Notes: a model not told the origin generated them from the sequence alone. Numbered from the stretch's first letter, positions 24,901-37,854 are shown. The stretch: DNA of 64,000 nucleotides from Salvator merianae (GCA_003586115.2 QVOM02000126.1:59400456-59464455); one strand, 5' to 3'. Numbers and translations are program-made.

Positions 24901-25769
24901 TACCCATCTGCTCTTGCCTGCAAGCAGACATGATCCCAATGGCATGAAAGCAATCTGTCTGATCCTCATTGTCCATAAGTTTGGGTGGGAAGTGGCAACA
25001 CTTTACACCCCACGTTTTTCTGCAGTCATAGAACACTGCTGTCATTTGTGAGGTTCCTTGCTTACCTTGACTCCTTGCTCTTCTCAAGACATGTGAAATG
25101 TGAGTTTATAGATAGATCACATTTTGCTTATTTGTCTGGATTTAAAAATAAATAGATTTGAGTTTGTTTATACATACAATAAGATACTTCCACAACATCA
25201 TTTGCCCAGCATAACTAAAAACAAAGGGCCTTTCTACAGGTCAATGGGGGGTGGCCTAGGTCACTCCATCTGCACATCTGCTAGGCCACACCCACTGCTG
25301 GTACACTTCATCTGCACAGGGATGGAGCTACGAATGGAATATAGCGCCCAAATAGTGCCATATCCCTCTTCACTGGTAGACCTTCTCAAAGTAAACTGCA
25401 GGCAAACTGCTTCAGTATAACTGTGGTTCTGGTATACCAAGCCTGGCACCATTTTGGCCAGGCACTTGGAAGCCTAGCCAAAAAAGCCCTGGCTAGCAAC
25501 TTCAAATCCCTGGCCTTCAAAGCTGGGCTGGACTGTTTGCAATGCGGACAGCCCTTAACATGGGCTACCTACCCAAATGCATCAATACTAATACTGAAAA
25601 TGCTAATACTAGTGCTAATACTAACTTTTAATAGATGCCATGAACCAAACAGTTTCAATGTGACCTTACATGAGGCTCTATGTGGGGCTGCCCCTGAAGA
25701 TAGTTTGTAACATACTAACTGGCACTTCTGACTGGACACATATCACACAGGTGCCACTACCAGGGCTAG
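24901..25769. other. Non-coding, unassigned repeat-like sequence
   Basis: 25250-25700 is G/C-richer, contains imperfect 'CTAATACT' repeats (25583-25627), and looks transposon-derived. No family assigned. Confidence 0.35.
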
Positions 25770-26155
25770 TCCTTGGTATCAGCTTTGACTTGTAAAGCCC
25801 TTCATAACTTGGGCCGCAAACATAAAGGTCTGTCGCCGCTCAAGTAAACCTGCCTATCATTTGAGCTCTGCTGGAGAGGCCCTCAGGAGCTAAAGAAGTG
25901 GGGACCCAGGAGAGAGATTTCTCTGAAATACACAACAGCCTCCTTTCTGAAGGGCAGGAAAGCACCATCGCTCTACCCTTCATGTTGCTGATGAAGATGC
26001 ATCCCATGCCTTTGGCCGAAGGCGTGGTTCTTTTCCTTCTCTAGGTACTACACTGTTTTCAGTTTTTTGCTTCTAATTTTTATCTGTTTTAATTCTTGCA
26101 GCCTGCCTTGAGAAACAGACTGAGATGCAAATCTAAAAGAATAAATAACATAAAA
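25770..26155 (+). mobile_element. L2-type LINE 3' region
   Basis: 'AAAGCCCTTCATAACTTGGG' near the start and 'GGAGAGGCCCTCAGGAGC' match the end-of-ORF2 region of L2 elements. A tail with 'CAGCCTGCCTTGAGAAACAG' and AATAAATAA follows. It is frame-broken and dead. Confidence 0.55.
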
Positions 26156-27080
26156 TGTCATTTCATTTCTATGCCATAACTTCAATAAGTAAAAAAAAAA
26201 ATCCAATATATAGATGTGATTTGAAAAAAATGGGTGTTTTTGCTCCTTGTACCCCAATATTGTCCCTTCTGTCTCCAAACTGGCAAAATGAAATCTTGCA
26301 GATTTTTTTTTCCATTTAATCATTTAAAACATATAAAACGTACTTTTGATTCCAAAATTCACACACTAACATTTTTTACTACTGACTGCCTCCTTCTTCC
26401 AAAGTTTCTTCTATATTTCATCATTCTTGCCCCCCCACCCCCGATCGCTCAGTTCTGTACTTCTACCGATTGTCTTCCTTCCACTTCATTCTTCAAATCC
26501 AGCAGTCACAAGTCCACTTTCCAATTCTTGCGGAAAGTCAAACTCTTTCTGCAAATGCAGTGCAGGGCAAGCAAGGCCCAGAAAATGGGACTGGAGCATC
26601 ACACATTCCTCGTTTGCCACAGGTATCTTCCTACAGTGATGAGGGGAGTGAACTGAGCCTTTGACCGACTTAAAGGTGGCAGAATCCTGTGACTGAGATG
26701 GTGAAACAGATGGAAGGGGAGGGTTCCGGTCAGAAGCCCTCCTTTGCTGACCCTAAACCATGCTTTGATTTACAGATCAAAATGCAGTTTTGGAAGATCA
26801 AAGCAAAGTTTCCAATTAGAATGTCGCCCACCTCCCTCTGTCCCACAGTTCCAATCCATGGGCTGATGCTGGTGGAACCCACTGGGCCACTTGAGGCTGA
26901 AATTATGTTTTTAAATATATCTCCAGCTGCCTTTCTCAAGAAACCTCCCTGAACACATCAGCATGCTTGTGATCACCTCCAGCTCTGCAGGAAAGAGAGT
27001 GAGCGGGGGAAGCAACCCACTTGGCAGGATATACCACAGAACAGACCCATGAAGACGAAGCACAGATTACAGACCATGCC
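26156..27080. other. Non-coding
   Basis: Several overlapping open frames (up to 140 codons at 26234-26656) have no motifs, biased composition and rivals on the same strand. I consider none real. Confidence 0.45.
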
Positions 27081-27084
27081 AAAA

Positions 27085-27132
<48 letters not shown>

Positions 27133-27135
27133 AAA
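27081..27135 (+). repeat. (AAAG)n microsatellite
   Basis: About 13 units. The minus-strand poly-(FLSFF) reading is an artefact. Confidence 0.95.
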
Positions 27136-27831
27136 CGAAAAGCATCCACAGTCCTGAATGAAGAAACACATCACACTTTGCAGTACAGCATTGTGTTGCA
27201 AACCTCCTTTTAATTTACACCAAACAGCACCTTCCATTTGCTTTTGGAAGACCAGGTCTTTCATTTTCATTTAAATAATGGGACACATCTAACACAGTCT
27301 ACACCAACCTTTGCCTTTATGCCCTAGGTTCACCCATTAAATTATGTTTACTTCTTAATCTACACATATTTGAGATGATTAATCTACCAGTTGAGCTGAT
27401 TAAAGCTGCAAGCTCTAATTGGGAGGTGGGGGGATCAAAATAAGCCCTGTAAGCCTGAAGGTTGGGATAAAATAACCGTGAAGTGCCACAGGGGACCCAC
27501 TTCCTAGTGTAACATTCACAGTTCAACACTGTTGGGTTTTTTTTTACTCAGGCCAGTGCTTGTTTCAGTGAATCCTTTCTGTGTCACCTTTATATTAGAC
27601 ATTGTGCCTAAAAACAATTGCAGTTGGACTTTGTGAGAAAGATAGTAATATTCCATGCAGAATTTTTCATGGATGGACTTTGATTTGAAAAGTGGCCTTA
27701 CAGTTGGGTCTATTTCTAAACACTCTGAGGTGAAGATTCTATGGAGTTTAGCTTGACTCCTAGTAAGCATCTGGGTATGTCTGTACATTTTCATGATTGC
27801 AGTACTGAAATGGGTTCACATTGCTTCCTTC
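27136..27831. other. Non-coding
   Basis: No gene or named repeat. Confidence 0.5.
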
Positions 27832-27908
27832 CATGGATACTCCAGGGATTGAACTTGAGACCTTCTGCATGCAAAGCAGGTGCTCTTCCACTGAGCTGTC
27901 CAGGCTCC
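27832..27908 (-). mobile_element. tRNA-Ala(UGC)-like SINE head
   Basis: On the minus strand, starting at 27908, the sequence reads GGAGCCTGGACAGCTCAGTG (A-box-like). It continues with an anticodon arm CTGC-TTTGCAT-GCAG (anticodon TGC) and a B-box-like GTTCAATCCC. The acceptor stem is poor and no CCA or clean terminator is seen, so I call a tRNA-derived SINE, not a functional tRNA. A shorter related piece (CTTCTGCTTTGCATGCAG) is at 39640-39665. Confidence 0.55.
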
Positions 27909-30900
27909 CACGTTGCCACATATGATAGGCACAGGCTCACCCACCCACTCATCTCAGCATTACACAAAGCAAACCAAATTATGTGTGACCTTTGGGGTTT
28001 TCCTGAACGACAGTGATGAGGCTTTTTAAAATAGCAGTGTCTGGGAGGGGACGTTTATTCTTTCCTTTCCTGTTTTGTATGTCCCTCTCTGTGTGTTTAC
28101 AGGCAGAGTTTGTCAAAATGGTAATCTGCAGTTAAACTCTCCAGCGTGTGCTATGCTTTGTGGTTACCTTCTCCATAAGCTTCCCTGAATTTCAGCATTT
28201 TCTTTCCCTTTTGAGCTACACTGTTGAAGCATTAAACAAAAAACAGCTTCACAGCCGTGTTATCTTGTCATGGTAGATACAGCCACTCCATAATCATGCT
28301 TTGCTACTCCAAATGTCCTGTTTTCTCATACAGGAATATGTAAAGTAAACTAAAACACTGTTAAGTGAGGCTTTTAAAAGGTTGAGGTCCTTATAATCTA
28401 TACAAAATGCAAGCTTTATTTCATCTTAAATTAGAAACGCTCAAAAACGTGTAAATATGTCTCATCCTGGCCTTGTTGCTGGCCTTGTTGCTAGATGTCC
28501 TGTAATAGCACTGTAATGCACTCTTCGCATGCTGCATTGGGATATTGGGGATATTGAGGCCAAGAGGATCTCAGGATATATCTTGCATCTGAAGCCAGCC
28601 AAAGCTTTACAGTGCTTTTGTAAATAATGCAGCTATATAAGTTTGCATAAGCATCAGCTGCTTCGCCTTCTCCTCATACATTTTGACTGAATAGCCTGTG
28701 GATATTCATCACTCATTAAACTTCTGTATGGTGCTTGCATGTCTGCTACACAATTTCATGTTTGGTCAGCTGCTGGCATGTTAACAACAGAGATCTTGCT
28801 ACGAATCCTCACAAGTGTGTGTGAAAGGAGTTATCAAGAAGGTACTATTTTTCTGTCTGCTGCTTTTATTTTCATAATAACAGAAGAGGAAAAAAGATCC
28901 CTCTCCCTGATCATACTGATGTACCATTGAATCCCAGCTGCAAAGTGTTTATATTTATTTTTCACTCTTACCCAGCACAAATAGGGTTTGAAATATGTAT
29001 TGTTCTTTCCATATATGAAAAATCTGTGGAAAGAAGAAATATTTACACATTTTCCCTCTGTGGTTGCAAAAGAAGTGGACCTTAATATTTAATGGACTGG
29101 TGTATCAATTATGGATAACATACTATCTGCCTTCACCAAATTTTGGCATTTGCTTAAATCTTTGATCTTGCGTTTATGGCCTGGAGCTAGCTTCCTGCAA
29201 TCACTTGCATTCAATCAACAGAACACATAGTTAGGGATCCAAAAATATAATGCTGTTGCCAAGGATACAGTTTCTAGATGCAACTGAAAATGTGTTTCTA
29301 CATCATGAAATCATTCTGGCAACCTAGGGATATTAATAGGATTTAAGTTAATATGACATAGCCATTGAACAACATCTGGCATCACTATCAAGAATAAGGT
29401 TTAAGTTATTGTCCATTTCAGTGGAATCTTTTAGAACTGTAATAAAATCTAATTTATGTTTTTCATATTAGTCCAGATCAACTCTCACTATGGAAGACTC
29501 ACTGCATTGAATAACAAACTACATTTCATTCATGTGAAGTAAATTTTGATTATATGATAAGATATTTAATCTTTGCTAATGCTTGCTGTGTGAATACAAT
29601 TCTCTCTAAGGCAGAAATAAAATTATTTCCTGACCAGCTTCATTTTTATCCTGATGCCATTGTTAGGGAATAGATGCTGGAGTCAGTTTTTGCTATTTAT
29701 ATGATGGGGGTGGTAGCAGTGAGGAAATAAAGGCCTTAAAAAAAGGAAGAGTGTATTTTTGTTTGTTATAAATATACACAACAATATGAGGTTTGATATT
29801 TCATATTTACAGCATTGATTGCTTCATCTTAATGACTTTGCATGGAAATTGAATTGCTTAAACAAATGTTTCTGCTAGCTTTGTTAATTAACTGCTAGTT
29901 TTGTTTTTGCCATGAGAGCTGAAATGCTAATATGGGAGTCTCATCTGACTAGCACTATAGACTGTCTCCATACCTGGGGCCTGTTGGGCAAAAATTTCTG
30001 CCCCCTTCAGGGGTGTGAAATCTGTCCTTGTAGCTGCTTTAAATGTGCTCTCATTTGCCTTTTTCACCATGGAGAATGATAGCTACAAGGGAGGTGAATT
30101 ACTGGGAAAGGCTTCTGCACAGCTGGTTTAAAAGGGTTGAAAAGGTTGACTTCTAGGCCCCTTACTGGTCTAATGCTAAACTATGTCATGTGGAAACTTC
30201 ACAGCTACACACAACATTTCGTTCTGCAGCTTTGAGGCTTCAGAGACTGGGAGGCACTGACCATGTCAACTGTGCCGTGGATCTGTGTGCTCTCACCACA
30301 GAGATGGCCTTTTTTGTGGCCACTTGGATATAGCCACAGATTCCTAGCTCTTTCAGTCAGTCAAATGCATCAGGCACTTAATGCAATATGAATTTGGGGA
30401 ACGTTGGCTCTCCTTGATAGGAGTTGCCTTATTTACAAATCCAGATCCTATGCTCTCCAGACAACGCAGCCAGCGGTCATGGGAGTTCCCTTCCATCTTG
30501 CTCTGGAGTAGTCTAGTGCTGGAATTTCAGGGGACATTCATGTAAGCCTAAGGGCAACTAGGATGGGGAACTGGAGAAAAGCAGCGGTGGGGAATTCAGA
30601 GGAAACCCCAGAGACAGATTGGAAAATCTTATTGCGTGCGTATGAAGAAGTGAAGCTTCCCTTTCACTGGTGGTTTATGCAGTTGTCACTGACAGGAAAT
30701 TCTCTCCCGCAGTCTCTCCCTCCACTTGGCCTCCCTCAGCTCTTGATAAGCTGCTAATATTCGTGTACTGATTCCCAGCTGCTCCTGCTGTTAATAAGCC
30801 CACCAGTTCTATGCAGGCAACATTCGCTGATCAGTCTGCCTGCATATTGCTTTTCCAAACACTGTGACCTTCGGATGAATGACAACTACGCTGAGTACAG

Positions 30901-33072
30901 AAGCTGTGTAATCAGCTCAGTGTAGTCAGCTCTTCTGGATGTAAGCTGGCCCTCTTATCCCAAGTACTACAAGCAAGCAGCCATATATTTTACCAGTCAT
31001 TTTTAATTAAAGTATACAGTAAGAGCATGCAACCAACTATCAGATTATAGGACAGCTAGAATGGTATGAAAATTTCTCATATTCATAGTGGACATGCCTT
31101 TCACTGATTATATACTTCCTAAAGTTTTTTGTAGAGGTTTTGGTTACTGGGCAGTCTTACTAAGAAGACTTGCATTGATACAGGCAACTGTCCTATAGAC
31201 AAAAAAAAACACAAAACATATAATCCCTAGCCAATTAAAACCTTTTACCTAGTGATGACAAACTCCAGGGCAAACCCCAGCTATTATTGCAAAGACCAGT
31301 TTCTGGAATTCATGGTAGCAATCTTGTAAATATTTTAACGAAGTAGTGTTTCAGCCTGCCTCAAGGATACTCACGTCACTGTTGTGATTTTCAGTTGTAC
31401 ACCATCATGTTCCCCAAACAAAAAGAATGCTCAAGGTGGTTTACAATAAAATAACATTTCAGTACACATTATACTGTACATTATAAGTGGTTACAGCATG
31501 CTCTCTTTTGTGCAAAGGATCTCTGGCCTCAGGTTCAGAGTAGCTCATGGTTACTTTGTTGAGTAATCTTATTTGAATAAATTCTCCTTTTAAATTAAAT
31601 GGACTGCAAGTGGGAAATCAACAATCCACTCCTGTGCAAAGCTGAGCATGGATATAGGGCTGCGATCAGACCCAGCAAAAAAGCATCTTTGAGGCAGTTC
31701 AGAGATGGCTTCAAGATGGGATTGTTTGCCCACCAGCCTGCCCCTCCCCACTCCCCTGAACATTCTCTGCTAGAGAAGGTGAATTAGAGAAGGCTGGAAA
31801 CACACAGTGACTCTCTGAGATGCCTCCAAGCTGTCCCTTTTGTTATGTTCAAACACAGCCTAAGGCTGCACATGTTTGGATATTCCAGAATAAAGCATGG
31901 ATATTCCGGATCCAGCCAAAGTGTGTCAATGTGCATCTGTGACCCTATATAGGGATGAGCTTTGAGAGATCTTTGATGTCACAGGTCACATGAAAACTTC
32001 TGCCATCTAACATAGAATTCTTTAAAAAAAAAGTGTATTTTCACTTCAGCACCACCATTTATTGAAATTAATGATGACAATTAGAAGCTCTAGGCTACAA
32101 CACTAAATAAAATCTTATTATGGAAATCATAAGCCCTATAGACAGGTGTGTAGTTAGGGTGAATGACTGAGGCCAAAAACATGTGCAGAGTGCAATAATA
32201 AACGAAGATCAAGCTCAGCAGACAGCCCAAATGGATGTGCTTGAGCCAGTTAGCCAGTTAGCCAGCCAACCAACCAAAGAGCTGTAAGTGTTTCTTAACA
32301 CCCTTTGGCTACTGATCCCTTGGCATAAACAGCCTTGACTAGTAGTTACTACACACACGCCTTTTGGTCTTGTATTCATTCATGTTTTTACTCTTTCTTT
32401 CCATTTATATTTCTTCTTTCTTCCAGAGATCTCAAGGCAAGGAACGCTTTTATCCTGGTCTTCTGGGTTGTAGTCTCACATACCCCAGTAGCCATGGACA
32501 GATCTGCTTCCATCTTCATTGTCAGGAAGAAAAAAACACATCAAATATTTGCCCAAATCTAGATATTCTTCACTGTCAACATAGCTTTTTAGAACTATTT
32601 CCAGATACTATACTTATGCACAGAATCATGCTAATGCTTGAAACATTCACATAATCTCCATTCATCAGTGGTCATGCACTAAGCTGTCAAAAAGGAGATG
32701 TGGTTAGACTACAGGTGGACTGAAAGACATATTCCAGGCGAAGATGTATGGCACCTAACTTTGGGAACTAAGCTATGAAGAATATATACTCTGTGTATGC
32801 TATTTGTTTTAATATAGTTTACCATCTTTTTCTCTGTAGTTACGGTGCTTGCTGTGACTCTTCCTGTAAGAAATGGCAGCAATTGTTTAGAGGAGAGAAA
32901 TACTTGTGTGAGAAGCCCGATGAAGTGTGACAATATGTTGCACTGTGTTTAGAAAAAGATGGCATTACACATATTGTCTTAACGTTTGCCTTCTCCTAAT
33001 TCAGAGGCACCCTGTATGAACAGAGATACGTTAACTGATGCAGTGCAGTGTAGTGCCTAAAGTTCTATACTA
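27909..33072. other. Long repeat-poor non-coding stretch
   Basis: Over 5 kb with few recognised transposons. Segments near 29120-29420 and 30740-30900 are repeat-free and motif-dense and could be conserved regulatory sequence. No coding exon is supported. 31410-31450 may be an L2-type remnant. Confidence 0.45.
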
Positions 33073-33295
33073 AGGACCTTTCTTCTCTTATCTGTCAGTG
33101 ATCTGTCTCAGTGGGTCTGGATTAGCCCAGTCCACTGATCCAGATTGTGGAGAGGCACGTGTGGGATCAGCATTGTCTACACTGATGGCACTGATCCAGA
33201 TTAGCTCATGCCATGCCACGCCATGCCACATTATAAAGCTCGTGAGCTTTGCAGCCTCCCCCCCCCCCCCGCCTACGAAGGCTAGGAATAAATGT
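33073..33295 (+). mobile_element. TIR element family D, copy 3 (truncated)
   Basis: Left part of D: AAGGACCTTTCTTCTCTTATC, 'GGATTAGCCCAGTCCACTG' and 'CACTGATCCAGATTAG', then a 13-bp C run near 33258. The right half is missing and the next recognisable unit is the hairpin at 33345. Confidence 0.55.
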
Positions 33296-33344
33296 GTGGT
33301 GAGACTCAGAGCTGAATTTTCCCAGAATTTCAACCCATGTCGCG

Positions 33345-33394
33345 GGGCTGTGTTGGAATTGCCACAGATACATGTGGCAATTCCAACATAGCCC
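33345..33394. repeat. Near-perfect 22-bp hairpin
   Basis: Arms 33345-33366 and 33373-33394 pair at 21 of 22 positions (one G-T position) around the loop GATACA. The core TTGCCACAGATACATGTGGC is shared with 8256-8328, so this is a dispersed foldback family. Confidence 0.75.
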
Positions 33395-33984
33395 TGAGAT
33401 AATCCCACTTTTTGGCCCAGCCAAAGTCTATCTGCCCACCAGCTGACAGTCCTCTTTTTCTCCCTTCTACTTTTCCAAGCACTTTCCCTTTCTCTTACAC
33501 TCTAGGCAAAGATGATCTAAAGCAAGCAACCAAATGAATAAATGAAAAAGAGTTTTGAGAATGGACACCTTAAAGTAGGGACCAAAATAGCACACAAAAC
33601 AGTTAATACAAAAAAGTAATATTTGTGTGATTAGGCCTGTGTGCTGGAGCATTTCATTCAGATCAGTTATCCGATGGGATAAGGCAACTTCCCTTTCCAA
33701 TGCCAATCTTCTGTTGGTACTATACATCTTGCGCACATGCAGAAATGCAGAGGCGATCCTTATTTTTAATACTGAACCCCTAAATCTAGTCTCATGCCCC
33801 CTTGTTTTTTGCCTTACGATTTCCAACGAGATTGGTATCCCAGTCACTATTATGGTAACTGAATATCTTCTTTCCCCTCTTGTTCCCTGATTGGAAAGCA
33901 AAAGCCTAGCTAGCTCTCTCTTGAAGCGTTTTCTTGCTTGCTAAGTACCCCAAGTGACAAGGAGGGCCTAGGAAGAGGCTGAAA
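33395..33984. other. Non-coding, with a 144-codon minus-strand ORF
   Basis: The minus-strand frame 33467-33901 is the longest open frame here outside CR1 and the CpG island. It encodes a basic N-terminal two-thirds and a hydrophobic C-terminal third, and I recognise no family. It points away from the CpG island that starts about 85 bp upstream of its ATG. I list it as unproven. Confidence 0.3.
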
Positions 33985-35010
33985 CAGGGTCATGGCGAGG
34001 AAGCAGCGCAGCGGCGCCCTTTTGGCAACCCCCCGTCCGGACGGAGCAGCCGCCGCCGCCTGCAAGGGAGGAAAGAGGGCCGAGCCGAGCGCGCCCTGCC
34101 TGCTTGACAGACAATCCGGAGTCCAAACTAGCGCCTCCTCTTCTCTCTCTCTCTCTCTCCGCGAAACAAATACAGAAGAAGGAAAAGAAGAAGCGGCGCG
34201 CAGGCAGCAGCAGCAGCCAGGGAGTGTCCCGCTCGCCCGCCTCCTGCTGCTGCCGCCGCCTCCTCCCTTTTCTCCCGCGCTGAGTCGGCGGCGGCCCGTC
34301 GTTCGTTGCTAGCGCCGGCTGGGCATGGCTGTGTGTGCCGTCGTCTGCCGCAGCGCTGTGGAGCGGAGGCAAAAGGAGCAGGTGAGAGCGCGGCAAGGAG
34401 AGGGGTCGCGAGTCGAGGCCCACGACTTTCGGGGCGGGGGCGGGGGCGGGCGGGAGCCGGCAAGGCAGTGCAAGACTGCCGCGTTGGGAGAAAGAGGCGC
34501 GGAGGAGGCGGCGCGGAGGAGGCAGTGCGGGGGACGGATGGCCTGCGGTCCTGCTGGGGGGGGGGAGGCGCCGAGTCGAGCTTTCTGGGTGCGGAGCCTG
34601 GCTGCGGGGGAGTCCCGGAGGCTCGACGTGGTGGCAGAGCCGTTCGGGGTCTCCTCGTCGTCACCGCCGTGGGGCTCTCTCCTTGCCCTGACTTAAGCCC
34701 GCTTTAGCGCCTCGATTGCGGCAGCATCCTGTCCGCCCACCTTCCGTAGGAACAACGCAGCCTTCGGTGGTATTGGCAGGTTGTTTTCGTCGTTGCTCCC
34801 GCGGGGCCTGGGGAGGAAGAAGCGAGTGCCGCTCCGCCGGGCCCGGCGAGTGAAATCTGCGGAGGGTAGGAGGACAGGAGGAGGGCTGGTGAGCGGGGGC
34901 AGCGGGGAGACACCTGTTGCTGCTCTGGGTTGCTTTGCCTTGCCTTTCTTGCCTTGACTGCCTCCCGTTTGTGACCTCGGCTTCAACCGCGATGGGAATG
35001 GAAGGCTGGC
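33985..35010 (+). promoter_or_regulatory. CpG-island promoter of an unidentified gene
   Basis: About 1 kb with very high G+C and dense CpG in an otherwise A+T-rich, CpG-depleted window. It includes GGGGCGGGG-type Sp1 sites at 34433-34450, CGCCGCC runs, a (CT)n tract at 34139-34158, and no TATA box. This is the normal architecture of a TATA-less vertebrate promoter. The candidate exon at 34325-34381 suggests transcription to the right, with most of 35-64 kb then being intron or flank. Several 100-170-codon frames in the island arise from lack of A/T-rich stops and are not taken as genes. Confidence 0.75.
34325..34381 (+). CDS. Possible first coding exon (19 codons), gene unknown
   Basis: An ATG with G at -3 and +4 (GGGCATGG) opens a 19-codon frame ending ...AVERRQKEQ exactly at a good 5' splice donor, CAG|GTGAGAG at 34382, in phase 0. 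Position inside the CpG island and Kozak-plus-donor geometry support a first exon. The peptide is too short to identify, and the exon could equally be untranslated leader. No downstream exon was recognised in the window. RNA evidence would be decisive. Confidence 0.35.
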
Positions 35011-37854
35011 TAAAAGGATTAAAGAGGCTGCCGTTCCTCCTCCCCATCTCCCTTCCCCGCCTGAAGCCGTTGCTGGTGGTTTTCTCTCAGGAAGGGGCCA
35101 AGAAGTGGAAACCTCCGCGCCCTTGCTTTTTTTTGTTATTTTTTTTTTCTGCCTTTCACTTCTCACCCAACCCAGTGACATCTTTGTGTTGCGTTTTGTG
35201 GCTTCCTCCCAAAGCATGGAGTGCCATTGCCTGTCTCCTTACTACCTGCTTCTCTTCAGATTTATTATTCATCTATTAAGAAGTACCAAAAGGCCCCAGG
35301 GTGGGTCATCAACAATAAAAAGAATAGGCTACATCCCCCGCAGCTTTGACCACAAAGTCCATCCAACTCCAGTTCACAGTATCCAGAGGGTGGCAGGTGA
35401 AGGCAATTCTTACATTTTTGAATCATTTTTGTATAATGCTTCTGCGAATGAATTAGGGAACCTGAGCCATGAGCAAATAGGGGTTTGCCCTATAGATCCG
35501 CAGAACATTTTTTTTATAGCTGAATGTTTTAAAGGAAGTTGAGGGGGGAAAATAGTTTAAGTGAAAGCACTTTCAGCTTCCTCTTCTCAGCTCTGCCTAG
35601 TCCGAAAGAGGGGAAGGTACCTGTTTTTGCCTCTTCCTGATGAAAGGAGTGTAAGGGCACTCAAGCTTCGAAGCTGCCAGATGTTAAGGATGCTCTTTTA
35701 CAACTGGATGCTGCATTGGCACTGCTGATCCAGATCCATCTTCGTGTTTCCTTGGTTATCTGAATGGACTGGCAGGATTCAGCTCAGTTTTGGGACAGGT
35801 TTTGTGTAAAGGTCCCAAACCTTTCTAGGCCATTGGTGCAGCTCGTGAAAGTCTTGAGTATTGGGGGGCATTTATGATAAAACGTCTGCTGTGAGGTGTG
35901 GAAAGTAACTTAAATCCTAATGATGGATTTAAAAAATGGAGTTTCTTTCTCTCTGCTTTTTAAAAAACACTGAAAAGAGAAGGGAGGTTGCTCAAAAGAG
36001 TAGGCAGGCATATTTAATTTGTGTTCAGGAGCTCCAGATGAGAAGGTTCTTCTCTGAGAGTTAGGGTTGGGGTTAAGGTTAGCCAGAAAGATTCCCCAGT
36101 TAGCCATTTTGTTCTGTTCCCAGAGGGCTCAGGTATTCACTTCCCTATTCTATGAGATATTCAAGGCCTGACAAAAACACAGCTTATGCTGTAATCCGTA
36201 TCATTGAAAGCAAGTTATGGTTGCCACCATTATCCCTTTTAACTGCTGCCTGCTTTGTGCTGCAGCTGTATACATAAAAGCAGAGGTTGTATGAATCTTG
36301 TATGCCTAAGTATTTCAGGCTCTTGGAAGGCAGTACTGTGAAGAGGTGTGTGTGAATTACATGGTGCTCAGAAATGTTCAGAGCTATCTTAGGACTCATT
36401 CAAATGTTTAGGAAGTTCACGAAAGCTAACCCTGAAGTATTGCAGGCTACCCTCCTGAGAGAATGATAAAAAGCTTGTAATGGAAGGGTATCATATTGGG
36501 AAGGGTATCATATTGAGTAACCTGTCAGGAGAAATGCATTCACAAAATGCAGGTGAGGTTTGCTTAGAGCAGGCTCGGGGACAGTGAAATGAAGCACCCC
36601 AACCTGGACATCCCAGAGCAGCAGTGTAACAGCCCTCTGTGACTTGGGGGCTGACTTGAAGGAGATGGGAGTAGGATAAGTGCTGGATACATTGGGACTG
36701 TGAGCAGGATGGGTACGCTCTTCATCATGTGGGGTGAAACTTTATCATGTGTGGACCCTCACGTGGGGGTATGGCTGCACCGAATGACAGCTTCGATCAG
36801 TGACAGAGAACTTAAATGCCCATCTTTGAGGAGCCAGAGGCTAGCCACCCCGTATATTCATGATAATGTCCCAATTCAGTTTGCTAATTAATTTTGTTTT
36901 GAAGACGCTTCAGGGAGCTCTAAATCTGAATGGAATTGTAGCTCTGGGGGACATTTAGTTATTTGTAGTTGCATCCTGCTCTATACCTGATGGTCTCAGG
37001 GTGGGTTACAACAGTAAAAACAAATTAAAAGAACTCACAAAAAATGTATCCAGCACTAAAAATGGCTGTCGTTTAATAATGATCACTGAATTGAATTGGG
37101 TGAAAGACAGAGTGTTCTTAGGATGATGAAAAGTTACTCATAAAAACCTTCATGGATATAAACGTTTCCTCTGAACTTCCCAAATCTTTTGTTTCCAGAG
37201 CTGGCTATATCACTATGAGGAAAAGGCATAATTACTTGGTCCATCTTGTATCATTGCTCCAATCCAATCATAGATTTCCCACATAATATGGGATTGTTTT
37301 GGATTGTTTTTTTTAGTTTTAATACCATTGGTAATTTCTCATTTGCATGGAAACGTATATTTAAAGTGACTTGATGGTTGTGCATACTGTACAGTATTTT
37401 TGTTGTTGTTGTTCTCATTTTGTGCATTTCTGAAATTTGGAGAATCTGTGAGTAAATTAAGCTATGTAAACTTGCCACTCTCATCGGACAAGGCTGTAAT
37501 TGTGTAAATAGAAGCATGTGTTAACAAGTCAAACTAGGTTATGCTAAGGCTAAACTCGGTCTAGGTCTGGCATTGAACCAATGCTCTTATCCAAAGTTAA
37601 TCATAACGAATGGTATGGATGAAAGATTTACCTTTCCTTTTGCTTATTTTACTGAGTGATTTGCATATGATGACTAAATGATTACTGTATTTTGCTTAGA
37701 AAATGCTCATGGATTTTACCTTAAGTGACTGCCATCAAAGCTCCTATGATTTTACAAGCCGCTTCAGGTGACCTGAGACTTGATAGTATTTTGCATTGGG
37801 GTGAATATTTTATTTTAGTTTATTTGTAACATTTGTCTGTATTTTATTATATGC
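35011..37854. other. Probable intron or flank, non-coding
   Basis: No exon recognised. A degenerate telomere-like tract lies at 36061-36082, and possible antisense L2 remnants near 35270-35330 and 36950-37100. Confidence 0.45.

Noticed and set aside
26234..26656. 140-codon plus-strand ORF
   Set aside because: Overlaps two other plus-strand frames, has no motif, and is biased toward residues encoded by T- and C-rich sequence.
27838..27908. Functional tRNA-Ala gene
   Set aside because: Anticodon arm and B box are good, but the acceptor stem is poorly paired and a related fragment recurs at 39640, so a tRNA-derived SINE is more likely.
34128..34664. 178-codon minus-strand ORF in the CpG island
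   Set aside because: Composition (Pro, Arg, Ala runs) and overlap with equally long plus-strand frames show it arises from high G+C with few stop codons. No domain is visible.
34693..35217. 174-codon minus-strand ORF at the right edge of the CpG island
   Set aside because: Same G+C effect, low-complexity product, no recognisable motif, and overlapping alternative frames of similar length.
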